Shown here: piece by piece, positions 1-11,837 of the stretch | Position numbering within the stretch: the stretch's first letter is position 1 | Layout of the letters: each line of letters opens with the position of its first letter | Assembly: GCF_003363265.1 (NCBI RefSeq) | Contig: NZ_QRBF01000004.1 | Coordinates: 62,001 to 126,000, forward strand | Direction of reading: 5' to 3' | DNA length: 64,000 bases | From: Dyella psychrodurans | GTDB taxonomy: Bacteria > Pseudomonadota > Gammaproteobacteria > Xanthomonadales > Rhodanobacteraceae | Made by a program: the position numbers and the translations under genes | Notes under the pieces: model-generated | What the model saw: the letters and a program-made list of their open reading frames with translations, nothing else | Told to the model about the DNA's origin: nothing | Database searches by the model: none

Positions 1-2
1 AA

Positions 3-1670
<1,668 letters not shown>

Positions 1671-1678
1671 TGCACGAC

Positions 1679-2662
1679 TCACACGGCGGCTGTCGCGGAC
1701 CGGCTCGCTGACGGGAGACAACCGATGCCTTTGAGCGTGGTGTGCACGGCTTCATCGATCGGCGTGTACGGTTTGCCGCCGAGGAACGCGACGAGCTTGC
1801 TGTCGTCCAACTGCACCGGGCCTTTCCACAGGTAGCGCATCTTGCGCAACTCGCGCAGCGTTTCCATGAACGGTGCGAGCAACGCCGTCAGCCACCACGG
1901 GAAATGACGCAAAGCCATGCGCGGATTGTCGGCGGCGCGGCGCACGACCTCGGCCATGGCGTGACCATCCAGCCAATAGCCGCCGAAGTGGAACACGTCG
2001 AAGTCCGCCAGTTCGTGTTCCCGATCGAGCAGCTTCGCGATGGTTTCGCCCACGTCCGGCAGATACGCCCATGCGTGGCCGATGCTGTACTGGCCGGGAT
2101 AGCGCATGACATTCACCGGCTTGTTCGGCTGCAGCAGTCCCTGCGCAAACCAGGTGCTGCCCGCGTGCGGGCCGATGAAATCGCCGCAACGCAGGACAAG
2201 CGTGCGCACGCCGATGCGCGCCGCCGCGGCGAGTCTGCGTTCCATCTCCACACGGATTTCGCCCTTGCGCGTGGTGGGATGTTGCGGCGATTCCTCGCGC
2301 AGCAGCGGAAAGGCATCCGGTCCGTAGTTGTAAACCGTACCGGGCAACACGATGCGCGCGCCCGCGGCTTTGGCGGCTTCGATGGTGTTGTCCAGCATGG
2401 GCAACACCACCTTGTCCCAGCCGCGATAACCGGGCGGATTCACCGCGTGCACGATCAAGCTCGCGCCCTTGGCCGCTTCGAGTACATCGGCGGCATGCAT
2501 CGCGTCGCCCTTGATCCAGCTGATGCCCATGGCATTGCGGTCCGCCGGCGGTGTGCGCACCAGGGCGCGCACCTGCCAGCCATGCCGCTTCAGGGCCAGG
2601 CAGGATTCGCGGCCGATGCCGCCGTTGGCGCCGATCACCAGTGCCGTCTTCGAGGTGTTCAT
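1679..2662 (-). CDS. NAD(P)-dependent SDR-type epimerase/dehydratase family protein
   Basis: The 327-residue protein opens with TALVIGANGGIGRE, a Rossmann glycine motif, so it binds NAD(P). It resembles extended/atypical SDR proteins that act on sugars or small carbonyl compounds. The substrate cannot be told. The middle part contains VYNYGPD, typical of the active-site loop in NAD-dependent epimerase/dehydratase proteins. The ATG at 2662 is preferred because the Rossmann strand begins a few residues later; an in-frame TTG at 2713 would add 17 unlikely residues. The gene is divergent from a LysR regulator with 92 bases between them, the usual arrangement for a regulator and its target. It ends 8 bases from hrpB, convergently. 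Confidence 0.8.
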   Translation of the reverse strand: MNTSKTALVIGANGGIGRESCLALKRHGWQVRALVRTPPADRNAMGISWIKGDAMHAADVLEAAKGASLIVHAVNPPGYRGWDKVVLPMLDNTIEAAKAAGARIVLPGTVYNYGPDAFPLLREESPQHPTTRKGEIRVEMERRLAAAARIGVRTLVLRCGDFIGPHAGSTWFAQGLLQPNKPVNVMRYPGQYSIGHAWAYLPDVGETIAKLLDREHELADFDVFHFGGYWLDGHAMAEVVRRAADNPRMALRHFPWWLTALLAPFMETLRELRKMRYLWKGPVQLDDSKLVAFLGGKPYTPIDEAVHTTLKGIGCLPSASRSATAAV

Positions 2663-2730
2663 GTCGTCGCTCTCCGTTTGGGATGGACAAAGTCTGGGCC
2701 GGGAGAGGGCCAAAGAAAATTGCCTAATGA

Positions 2731-2747
2731 TGTAGATCTGCTATACA
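2731..2747. promoter_or_regulatory. possible LysR-type operator
   Basis: TGTA-N9-TACA forms an inverted repeat that contains a T-N11-A LysR box. It lies directly in front of the lysR start codon in the divergent SDR/LysR spacer. The position fits autoregulation plus control of the divergent oxidoreductase gene. Support is only motif and position. Confidence 0.35.
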
Positions 2748-2754
2748 AATATGC

Positions 2755-3678
2755 ATGGCAAAGACCGAACCCGGCTGGGAGCTCTATCGATCCTTTCTCG
2801 CCGTCATGCGCGAGGGGAGCCTTTCCGGCGCGGCGCGTTCGCTGGGCATGACGCAACCCAGCCTCGGACGCCACATGCGGGAGCTGGAGGAGGCGCTGGG
2901 CGTGCCGCTGTTCGCACGCTCGCCGCAAGGATTGGCGCCCACCGATCTCGCGCACGAACTGGTGCCGCATGCGCAAGCCATGGCCTCATCATCGGCGGCG
3001 CTGCGTCGTGCCGCATCCACACGGCAGGATGCGATCTCCGGCGTGGTGCGCATTACCGCCAGCGAAGTGATCGGTGCCGAAGTGCTGCCGCCCATCCTCG
3101 CCGCATTCCGGCAGCAGCATCCGGGCATCGTGATCGAGTTGTCGCTTTCCAACCAGGCGGAAGATCTGCTACGCCGCGATGCCGACATCGCCATCCGCAT
3201 GGTCCGGCCTACGCAAGCTGCGCTGGTGGCGCGACAGGTGGGCAAGATCGCGTTGGGCATCTTTGCGCACAAGCGCTACCTCGAGGCGAACGGAAAGCCG
3301 CGCACTATCGCGGATCTCGCTGCGCATGCCCTGATCGGCTTCGATCGCGAAACCGCATATATCCGCAGCATGCGCCCGGCGGGCATGCCTTACGCGCGGG
3401 AAAACTTTGCGCTGCGCACCGACAACGACCTGGCCGCGCTGGCTGCGATTCGCGCAGGCTACGGCATCGGCGTTTGCCAGACCGGCCTGGCGCGCCGCGA
3501 TCCCATGCTCGTGCATCTATTCGCCGACAGTTTCGCGCTGCACATGGATACGTGGGTTGTCATGCATGAAGATCTGCGTCGCAGTGCGCGCACGCGAGCC
3601 TTGTTCGATCATCTTGCCGCAGCGTTGAGCGACTACACGCAACAGCCCGCACGACGAGCTGCCGCGCGAAAGCGCTGA
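2755..3678 (+). CDS. LysR-family transcriptional regulator
   Basis: This 307-residue protein has the LysR winged helix-turn-helix at residues about 8-65, with the signature GSLSGAARSLGMTQPSLGRH. A periplasmic-binding-protein-like effector domain follows from about residue 95, containing ITASEVIGAEVLPPIL and the later GIGVCQTGLA stretch. It probably controls the divergently transcribed SDR gene. The ligand is unknown. Two ATGs lie near the start (2751 and 2755); only the one at 2755 is in frame. The protein ends in a basic tail (RRAAARKR). Confidence 0.9.
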   Translation: MAKTEPGWELYRSFLAVMREGSLSGAARSLGMTQPSLGRHMRELEEALGVPLFARSPQGLAPTDLAHELVPHAQAMASSSAALRRAASTRQDAISGVVRITASEVIGAEVLPPILAAFRQQHPGIVIELSLSNQAEDLLRRDADIAIRMVRPTQAALVARQVGKIALGIFAHKRYLEANGKPRTIADLAAHALIGFDRETAYIRSMRPAGMPYARENFALRTDNDLAALAAIRAGYGIGVCQTGLARRDPMLVHLFADSFALHMDTWVVMHEDLRRSARTRALFDHLAAALSDYTQQPARRAAARKR

Positions 3679-3756
3679 GTGCGAGATCGGCTTGCGCCAG
3701 GCAACGTTTCGTCGTGCGACGAAGCGTTCCCGGCGCTCGACGGTTAGACTGCACGC

Positions 3757-4455
3757 ATGACCGAAGCCAGTCCGCTCAGCCGCTACCAACTTGCCGAGCT
3801 CGGTGCGCTGCTTGCCGAGCCCGCGCGGGCGGCGATCCTGCTTGCACTGATGGATGGCACGATGCGTCCCGCCGGCGAGCTGGCGAAGATCGCCGGCGTC
3901 AGCGCCGCAACCGCGAGTGCGCATCTGAAGCGATTGCTCGACGGAGGTCTGCTGAGTTTGCACGAGCAGGGCAGGCATCGCTATTTCCGGCTGGCCAACG
4001 ATGATGTCGCTGCGTGGCTCGAAGCGATGGCATTGCCGCATGCCTCGCGCGCCGTACCCGTCGCCGCGATCCGCGACACGGCGTTGTGTCGTGCTCGTAC
4101 GTGCTATCGACATCTCGCCGGACAACTGGGCGTAGCACTCTGCGAGGCGTGGCTGGAGCGAGGTTGGCTGCTAACGCAAAGTGAAGGCATATGCCTGCTT
4201 CCGCACGCGGCCGATGCCCTGGTGCAAGCGGGTTTGCAGGCAACCCCGGCGCTACAGCTCCTGCATTTGCGGGGACGCGGCTGTCTGGATTGGACCGAGC
4301 GTCGCTTGCATCTGGGCGGACCGCTGGGTGTCGCGATTACTGGCGCCATGATCGATGCGGGATGGTTGCGGCGCGCCCATCGCAATCGCGCCTTGCTGCC
4401 GACACCGGATGGTTTGCGTCGTCTTGCCGAGCTCGGTGTGCACATCCAAACCTGA
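3757..4455 (+). CDS. ArsR-family (HTH_20) transcriptional regulator
   Basis: The 232-residue protein has an N-terminal winged helix of the ArsR type at residues about 12-85, with EPARAAILLALMDG and GVSAATASAHLKRLLDGGLL. A longer C-terminal part (residues 90-232) of unknown function carries several Cys residues, including ALCRARTCYRH. ArsR proteins respond to metals or small molecules by derepression. No metal site can be assigned with certainty here. The gene stands alone: lysR is 78 bases upstream and a long non-coding stretch follows. Confidence 0.85.
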   Translation: MTEASPLSRYQLAELGALLAEPARAAILLALMDGTMRPAGELAKIAGVSAATASAHLKRLLDGGLLSLHEQGRHRYFRLANDDVAAWLEAMALPHASRAVPVAAIRDTALCRARTCYRHLAGQLGVALCEAWLERGWLLTQSEGICLLPHAADALVQAGLQATPALQLLHLRGRGCLDWTERRLHLGGPLGVAITGAMIDAGWLRRAHRNRALLPTPDGLRRLAELGVHIQT

Positions 4456-5180
4456 TGGGTCGAGCGGCACGTCAGCATCCGTTCATGCTTTTTGACGCGA
4501 TGCGCGGGGTTGTGCGAGCGAACGTATGAAAGTTTGGATCGTGCGAATGCGAAGTCATCGTGCAGTCTTGATGACCTTTCGTGCGATGGTTGCTTGCGCA
4601 AACCTTGCTATGCGGACTCCTGATCGCTTGCGTCAACGACTTGACGGTCATCGTGCGAAAAATGCCGTGTGATTCACCTCTTCACATTCACATCGCCTCG
4701 ATATGGAAGTTGCAGATAAATAAGCGTTTCACAATGTCGTGACGAAACACAAAAAGCTGCGCATCGCATTGCTATCGATATCACTTAGCAAGTTTATGAG
4801 AACCTGTCGCGCGTTTATTTTTGTGAAGAAAAAGCGCTTGTTTTTGGCTATTTTGTGATGGCGCGTTTTTGCCAATAGGTTCTTGTTTTTCAACTTGACG
4901 AAGGTTTGTTCGACAGATAGTTTCGATTGCATTCGTCGTGGGAGCATGCGGCGAATGATTCCGTAACGACGTCACCTTTCCTGGTATATCGCGCGTCGTT
5001 TGAGTGTTGCGTCGGCACTGCCTGCAATGGGAACGCAGGGGGAGCAGCAGCAGCCGGGACTCGGGAGTCGCTGGGCAATCTGGTGAAACAAACGGCGTCG
5101 CGCGCGAGCGCGACTTTACTGTTATGGGGTACGCGCGACCTCATGAGGGTCGTTCGTCCCCAAATTCCTGGGGAATGGAA
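4456..5180. other. 725-base non-coding, AT-rich stretch before the S53 protease
   Basis: No convincing gene is seen. Bases 4680-4930 are clearly richer in A/T than the surroundings, with runs of T and A. A possible sigma-70 promoter on the plus strand is TTGACG (4895-4900), 17 bases, TAGTTT (4918-4923), which would give a leader of about 250 bases for the protease. A 72-codon minus-strand frame here has no ribosome binding site or family resemblance. Confidence 0.5.
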
Positions 5181-7874
5181 ATGCCAAGCAATTTACGCAT
5201 GAAAACGCTGATTGCCGCGTTTGGTCTAGTCGCGATGAACTCCGTGTACGTCGTGGCGAAACCAGTGGCGGACAATACAGCTGCTGTATCCGCACCTAGC
5301 TCTGCGATGGTGAGCCTGCATCCCGCGGTCGCCTTGCGAAACGGCGATCAGGTGGTGGGGCCGTTGGCTTTCTCGCAGCCTATGCATGTAGTCGTCACGC
5401 TGAAGTTGCGTAACGAGCAACAACTCGACAGTTACCTGGCCAAGCCCGGCTTCAAGCCACTGACTTCGGACCAGTTCAACGCGCAATACGCACCGACGGC
5501 GGAGCAGGCACAGGCCGTGGCCGATTATCTGACCAAGGCCGGCTTCACCAACGTACAGATCGCGCCCGATCACGAGCTGGTGCAAGCCGATGGCCACGCC
5601 GATACGGCGCAGGCCGCGTTCAATACGAGCTTCGTGCACGTGAAGACGCACGACGGCCGCGACGCCTATGCCAACAACAGTGCGATACAAATTCCTGCCA
5701 GCCTGCAGGGATCGGTCAACGCGGTGCTCGGCATGCAGAACGTGCATACCGCGCATGTTTTCGCCAAGCGGCTGAATCCCCATGTGGCGCATGCCAACAC
5801 GCCGCATCCCTTTGCGAGTGGCTCGGCAGTGGGACATCAACCGTCCGATTTCGTGTCGATCTATGGTGCGAGCGGATTGCCGAACGTCACCTCGGTGCCG
5901 GTGGGGTCGGTCTCCGAAGGCGATATGAGCAATGTGCAAAGCGACGTCGCGTCGGTCGATCCGGGCGTCACGCTTACGCTCAAGGGCAGCACGGGCGGCA
6001 GTGACACCAGCGGCGACGCCGAATGGGATCTGGACAGCCAGGACATCATCGCGTTCACCGGCGTGAGCCAGTATTACTTCTACGTCGCCGCCTCGCTGAC
6101 GGATGCCGACTTGCAGACCGATTACGCGCAAGTGGTGTCGGACAACATCATCAAGGCGATCGACGTCTCGCTTGGCGAATGCGAAACCGATGCGCAATCG
6201 AGCGGCGCGGCCGCATCGAACGACACCACCTTCAAGCAGGCTATTGCGCAGGGCCAGACCTTCTTCGTTTCCGCCGGCGACTCGGGTGCGGACGAATGCG
6301 GTAACGGCACGCTCACGCCGAGCTGGCCGGCCAGTTCGCAATACGTGACGTCCGTGGGCGGCACCGAGGTGTACACCAGCGGTACCACGACCTGGTCGAG
6401 CGAAACGGTGTGGAACAACAACAGCGAAGGCGAAGGTGCGACCGGCGGCAGCCCCAGCACGTTCGAGCCGATTCCCAGTTGGCAGAAGGGCGTGGTGGGC
6501 GTCACCAACCAGACCTATCGCGGCGTGCCGGATATCGCGTATGACGCGAGCCCGGACAGCGGCGCACTGGTCACGGTGGACGGCCAGGCCGATCAGCAGA
6601 TCGGCGGAACCAGCCTTGCCGCTCCGCTCGCTGTGGGCATGTGGGCGCACGTGCTGCAGGCCAACGGCACCAGCCTCGGTTTTGCGGCGCCGGTGATCTA
6701 CAAGGTGGCGCAATCGTCGGTCGCCAATTACGCGGCGTCGTTCCACGACATCACGTCCGGCAATAACGATAGTTCCGGCGAAAGCACCGGCGAGAACGCA
6801 GCCACGGGTTGGGATTACACCACCGGTTGGGGTACCGCCATCGTGAGCCAGCTGTCGAGCCTTGCTGGCAGTGGCAGTTCGCCCGGCAATCCAGTGGCCA
6901 ACTTTACCGATACCGTCAGCGGACTGACGGTGAGCTTCACCAACACCTCCACGGATAGCGGCGGCACCATCACCTCGTATGCGTGGAATTTCGGTGACGG
7001 CAGCACCTCCACTGCGGCGAGTCCGAGCCACACGTACACCGCCGCCGGCACGTACACGGTGTCGCTGGAAGTGACCGACAACACCGGTGCCACCAACACC
7101 AAGACAGGTTCCGTGACGGTATCTTCCGGTTCGGGCGGCCACCCGGTTGCAAGCTTCACCGACAGCGTGAGCGGGCTGACCGTGGCGTTCACCAACACCT
7201 CGACGGATACCGGCGGCACGATTACGTCGTACTCGTGGAACTTCGGCGATGGCGGCACTTCCACCTCGGCCAGTCCCTCGCATACCTACACGGCGGCCGG
7301 TACCTACACCGTCTCGCTGTCGGTGACCGATAACACCGGTGCCACCAACAGCTCAAGCCAGTCGGTGACGGTGAGCGGCAGCACGCCGGTGCAGGTCATC
7401 AAGAACCCGACCTTCACCAACGGCACATCGTGGACGGAGACCTCGGGCGTGCTCTGCAGCAACCAGAGCAGCAGCGCGTATTACTGCCAGGGCGAGAACC
7501 CGTACACGGGCAACTGGTTCATGTGGCTGGATGGCTACACCGTGTCGCATACCGATACGGTGTCGCAGTCGGTGACGATTCCGTCGGGTCACGCCACGGC
7601 GACGCTGCAGTACGAGCTGCATATCGATACGACCGAGACATCGTCCAGCGCCATCGACACGCTGACCGTGCAGGCCATCAACAGCAGCGGCGTGGCGACC
7701 ACGCTGGCAACCTATTCCAACCTCAATGCCTCATCGGGCTATGTGGCCGAATCGGTGAATGTGAGCTCGTTGATCGGCCAGACCTTCACCCTGAAGTTCA
7801 CGGGCAAGGAGCGTCCGCGCAATGGTGCGGAAACCTCGTTCGTGCTGGGTCAGGTTCAATTGAACGCGCAATGA
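5181..7874 (+). CDS. secreted S53 (sedolisin/pseudomonalisin-type) peptidase with two PKD domains
   Basis: The 897-residue protein starts with a signal peptide (MKTLIAAFGLVAMNSVYVVA, residues 7-26), then an activation pro-domain to about residue 215. The S53 catalytic domain follows: Glu281 and Asp285 in AEWDLDSQ, oxyanion Asp367 in SAGDSGADE, and Ser478 in GGTSLAAP. A C-terminal calcium-site region (DITSGNN...GWDYTTGWG) closes the domain. Two PKD repeats (about residues 571-648 and 655-731, roughly 85% identical) and a C-terminal beta-sandwich-like domain complete it. S53 enzymes are acid-acting serine-carboxyl endopeptidases, self-processed after export. GGGGA lies 6 bases before the ATG at 5181; ATGs at 5175 and 5199 are alternatives. 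The antisense strand is also open for 685 codons but is a shadow. Confidence 0.92.
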   Translation: MPSNLRMKTLIAAFGLVAMNSVYVVAKPVADNTAAVSAPSSAMVSLHPAVALRNGDQVVGPLAFSQPMHVVVTLKLRNEQQLDSYLAKPGFKPLTSDQFNAQYAPTAEQAQAVADYLTKAGFTNVQIAPDHELVQADGHADTAQAAFNTSFVHVKTHDGRDAYANNSAIQIPASLQGSVNAVLGMQNVHTAHVFAKRLNPHVAHANTPHPFASGSAVGHQPSDFVSIYGASGLPNVTSVPVGSVSEGDMSNVQSDVASVDPGVTLTLKGSTGGSDTSGDAEWDLDSQDIIAFTGVSQYYFYVAASLTDADLQTDYAQVVSDNIIKAIDVSLGECETDAQSSGAAASNDTTFKQAIAQGQTFFVSAGDSGADECGNGTLTPSWPASSQYVTSVGGTEVYTSGTTTWSSETVWNNNSEGEGATGGSPSTFEPIPSWQKGVVGVTNQTYRGVPDIAYDASPDSGALVTVDGQADQQIGGTSLAAPLAVGMWAHVLQANGTSLGFAAPVIYKVAQSSVANYAASFHDITSGNNDSSGESTGENAATGWDYTTGWGTAIVSQLSSLAGSGSSPGNPVANFTDTVSGLTVSFTNTSTDSGGTITSYAWNFGDGSTSTAASPSHTYTAAGTYTVSLEVTDNTGATNTKTGSVTVSSGSGGHPVASFTDSVSGLTVAFTNTSTDTGGTITSYSWNFGDGGTSTSASPSHTYTAAGTYTVSLSVTDNTGATNSSSQSVTVSGSTPVQVIKNPTFTNGTSWTETSGVLCSNQSSSAYYCQGENPYTGNWFMWLDGYTVSHTDTVSQSVTIPSGHATATLQYELHIDTTETSSSAIDTLTVQAINSSGVATTLATYSNLNASSGYVAESVNVSSLIGQTFTLKFTGKERPRNGAETSFVLGQVQLNAQ
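6891..7373 (+). repeat. tandem duplication encoding two PKD domains
   Basis: Two adjacent coding repeats (about 6891-7122 and 7143-7373) differ at few positions and both encode cores such as SPSHTYTAAGTYTVSL. They look like a recent intragenic duplication. PKD modules commonly assist binding to polymeric protein or polysaccharide substrates in secreted proteases and chitinases. Confidence 0.85.
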
Positions 7875-7895
7875 GCATTTGACGTTGTCACTTGC

Positions 7896-7930
7896 AAAAG
7901 CCCCGGCCGATATCGGTCGGGGCTTTTTTG
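7896..7930. terminator. rho-independent terminator after the S53 protease
   Basis: A palindromic stem, AAAAGCCCCGGCCGAT facing ATCGGTCGGGGCTTTT, pairs over 16 bases with one G-U. A T-run follows on the plus strand, and the A-run at its 5' end gives one on the minus strand too. It sits between the protease stop (7874) and the end of the convergent tetR gene (7956), so it can serve both. Confidence 0.9.
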
Positions 7931-7955
7931 CGAACGATAGCGAGGCGCGATCGAA

Positions 7956-8675
7956 TTACTTGCAGGGTGTAATGCCGTGCGAGATCAAGGCGACTGCATG
8001 GCGGGCGATATCCGCGGCGCTCAATGTCATGCCGGGAACATCCTTGCCCCACGACTTGGTAGCAACGAGCGGCACAACCGTCAGGCCGAAAATCGACATG
8101 AACAACAGCGAAGGTTCGATATCGGGATTGATGCGACCCTCGGCCTGCCATTGTGTGAGGCAATCGATAGTGGCTTGGTGATGCAGCCTGCCGTAGCGCT
8201 TCACCATGCGCTGGCGCAGCAAACCGTTGTCGCTGAATACCTCGCGCATCCATAGTCCGGGAAACCATGGGTGTTCGGTGGCGGTCTGCATCAACCGCTC
8301 CGCGAGTCGTGTGATCACCGTGACCGGATCGCCCGCGTGCACGTCGAACGTCTTGCCGATCTCTGCGCGACGCGGCTGGATGCGCTCGTCGATCAGCACG
8401 TCCAGCAGCTGATCGCGCGTCTTGAAGTAGTAGTGCAGCATCGCCGGCGTGACGCCGGCTTCGCGCGCGATCGCCGACAGCGGCGTGTCGGCGATGCCAT
8501 ATCGTGCGAACAAGTTCAGTGCCGTATCGAGCAGGCGATTGCGTTGTTCCGGGCCAGCGGCGGAGCCGGAAGGCCGGCCAGGACGGCGCGGCCCGGACGA
8601 ACGCCGCGACGCAGCTTTCGGCTTGGGTGCGGGAAGTTTCTTGGCAGTGGGTGCCGCCATGGTCATCCGGTCCAT
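7956..8675 (-). CDS. TetR/AcrR-family transcriptional regulator
   Basis: After a basic, Pro/Ala/Lys-rich N-terminus, the protein (239 residues from ATG 8675) has a TetR helix-turn-helix at about residues 45-90: TALNLFARYGIADTPLSAIA and EAGVTPAMLHYYFKTRDQLL. The C-terminal helical domain would bind a ligand. It is divergent from an EmrB-type drug exporter, a classic repressor/efflux arrangement. The start is uncertain: GTG 8696, ATG 8675, 8666 and 8660 are in frame and none has a strong ribosome binding site. A tetR promoter candidate is TTGAAA-N17-TAATAT on the minus strand at 8728-8700. Confidence 0.88.
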   Translation of the reverse strand: MDRMTMAAPTAKKLPAPKPKAASRRSSGPRRPGRPSGSAAGPEQRNRLLDTALNLFARYGIADTPLSAIAREAGVTPAMLHYYFKTRDQLLDVLIDERIQPRRAEIGKTFDVHAGDPVTVITRLAERLMQTATEHPWFPGLWMREVFSDNGLLRQRMVKRYGRLHHQATIDCLTQWQAEGRINPDIEPSLLFMSIFGLTVVPLVATKSWGKDVPGMTLSAADIARHAVALISHGITPCK

Positions 8676-8704
8676 TGACTGAACTGTACGGTGCACTATA
8701 TATT
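8675..8704 (+). promoter_or_regulatory. promoter of the MFS exporter with TetR operator in the spacer
   Basis: TTGACT (8675-8680), an 18-base spacer and TATATT (8699-8704) form a sigma-70 promoter reading into the exporter. The spacer holds ACTGTAC-G-GTGCACT (8683-8697), an imperfect 15-base palindrome that also covers the expected start point of the divergent tetR transcript. One bound repressor could therefore shut both genes. Confidence 0.5.
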
Positions 8705-8722
8705 AATCAAGCAATTAATTAA

Positions 8723-10279
<1,557 letters not shown>

Positions 10280-10281
10280 TC

Positions 10282-11001
10282 TCACCACTGTGTGCGGTGC
10301 GGTAGCAGACCTTTCAGCTCGGCATCGGTGAGGTTGCGCCACTGGCCCGGTTTCAGATGGCCGAGTTTGACGTTGATGATGCGCACGCGGCGCAATTGCG
10401 TCACGCGATAACCGAACTCCGCGGCCATCAGGCGGATCTGCCGGTTCAATCCCTGCGTCAGCACGATGCCGAAGCCGAACTTGGCGATCTTGCGCGTGCG
10501 GCAGGGCTTGGTCATCTGTCCACGGATGCGAACGCCGCGCGCCATGCCGGCGAGGAATTCATCGGTAACGGGCTTGTTGACCGCGACCAGGTATTCCTTC
10601 TCGTGATGATTCTCGGCGCGCAGGATCTCGTTGACGATATCGCCATTGCTGGTGAGCAGGATCAGCCCTTCGGAATCCTTGTCCAGCCGCCCGATCGGGA
10701 AGATGCGTTCCTGATGGTCGACGAAGTCGATGACGTTGCCGTCAACGCTCTGATCGGTGGTGCAGGTAATGCCCACCGGCTTGTTCAGCGCGATGTAGAC
10801 GGCACGCTTGGCCGAAGGCGTGCTGGCGAGGATGCGCGCACGCACGATTTCACCGTCGACGCGAACCTCGTCGCCTTCGAGCGCCTTGGCGCCCGTGCTT
10901 ACGACTTCGCCGTTGATGGTGACGCGCCCGGCAAGCAACAGCTCGTCCGCCTCGCGGCGGGAGCAGATGCCTGCCTCGCTGATGTATTTATTGACGCGCA
11001 T
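10282..11001 (-). CDS. rluF: 23S rRNA pseudouridine(2604) synthase RluF
   Basis: The 239-residue protein has an N-terminal S4 RNA-binding domain (MRVNKYISEAGICSRREADELL) and a RsuA/RluB/E/F catalytic domain with the motif GRLDKDSEGLILLT that holds the catalytic Asp. ALNKPVGITCTT and FVDHQERIFPIG closely follow E. coli RluF as I remember it. RluF makes pseudouridine at position 2604 of 23S rRNA. It lacks the long basic C-terminal tail of the E. coli protein. RluB/E are alternatives, but the N-terminal half and VDHxxRxFPIGR region favour RluF. Confidence 0.88.
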   Translation of the reverse strand: MRVNKYISEAGICSRREADELLLAGRVTINGEVVSTGAKALEGDEVRVDGEIVRARILASTPSAKRAVYIALNKPVGITCTTDQSVDGNVIDFVDHQERIFPIGRLDKDSEGLILLTSNGDIVNEILRAENHHEKEYLVAVNKPVTDEFLAGMARGVRIRGQMTKPCRTRKIAKFGFGIVLTQGLNRQIRLMAAEFGYRVTQLRRVRIINVKLGHLKPGQWRNLTDAELKGLLPHRTQW

Positions 11002-11057
11002 GGTTCAGAACCTTGGCAGGCCGCTACCGCCGCGGGCCGTCGGCATGTCGGAGAAGG

Positions 11058-11837
11058 TCACGAACGCAGACCGACGCCGCGCTTGAGCAGATTCAGCGCG
11101 ACGATCGACAGCCCGATCACGAACCCCAGCATCACCACGAACGCGATGCCCACCTGTACGTCGCTGATCCCGAGCACGCCGTAGCGGAATGCATTGACCA
11201 TGTACAGGATCGGATTGATGCGCGAGATGGCCTGCCACGGTTCGCCCAGCATGCTGATCGAGTAGAACACGCCACCCAGATAGGTCAGCGGAGTAAGCAC
11301 GAAGGTCGGCACCAGTGCGATGTCGTCGAACTTCTTCGCGTAAATCGCATTCACGAAGCCGGCCAGCGAAAAGATCGTGGCGCCGAACAGCACCGACAGG
11401 AAGGTGATCAGCGGATGCGCCACCTGCAACTTGGTGAAGAACAGGGCGATCAGCAGAACCAGGGCGCCGACGACAAGGCCGCGCGCCACGGCGCCGGTCA
11501 CGTAGCCGAGCAGGATCACCCAGTTCGGCATCGGCGACACCAACATCTCCTCCACGGAGCGCTGGAATTTCGCGCCGAAGAACGAGCTGGAGATATTGCC
11601 GTAGCTGTTGGTGATGATGCTCATCATCACCAGCCCCGGCACGATGTATTGCATGTAGCTGAAGCCGCCCTGGATGGTGCCGATGCGGCTGCCGATCAGC
11701 TTGCCGAAGATCACGAAATACAACGTCATCGTAATCGCCGGAGGAATCAGCGTCTGCGTCCAGATGCGCATGATGCGCACGATTTCGCGACGTACGATCG
11801 TATGCAGGGCGACAAGGTTGCCGGACATATTGCTCAC
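11058..11837 (-). CDS. ABC-2 type exporter permease (YadH-like)
   Basis: This 259-residue membrane protein has six predicted helices of the ABC-2 permease type. Motifs include IVPGLVMMSIITNSYGN and the late PLTYLGGVFYSISMLGEPWQAI region. It closely resembles YadH of enteric bacteria. Its start overlaps the 3' end of the ATPase gene by four bases (ATGA), so the two are translationally coupled and form one exporter. The substrate is not known for YadGH. Related two-part ABC-2 systems move lipids, polysaccharides or drugs. Confidence 0.88.
   Translation of the reverse strand: MSNMSGNLVALHTIVRREIVRIMRIWTQTLIPPAITMTLYFVIFGKLIGSRIGTIQGGFSYMQYIVPGLVMMSIITNSYGNISSSFFGAKFQRSVEEMLVSPMPNWVILLGYVTGAVARGLVVGALVLLIALFFTKLQVAHPLITFLSVLFGATIFSLAGFVNAIYAKKFDDIALVPTFVLTPLTYLGGVFYSISMLGEPWQAISRINPILYMVNAFRYGVLGISDVQVGIAFVVMLGFVIGLSIVALNLLKRGVGLRS

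Noticed and set aside
4729-4947. 72-codon minus-strand frame in the AT-rich stretch
   Set aside because: It is Lys-rich, reflecting the T-rich sense strand, and has no ribosome binding site or similarity that I can see.
5226-7283. 685-codon open frame antisense to the S53 protease
   Set aside because: It is fully inside the protease gene. Strong third-position G/C bias of the sense strand leaves the antisense frame open. Arg/His/Gly-rich translation with no domain.
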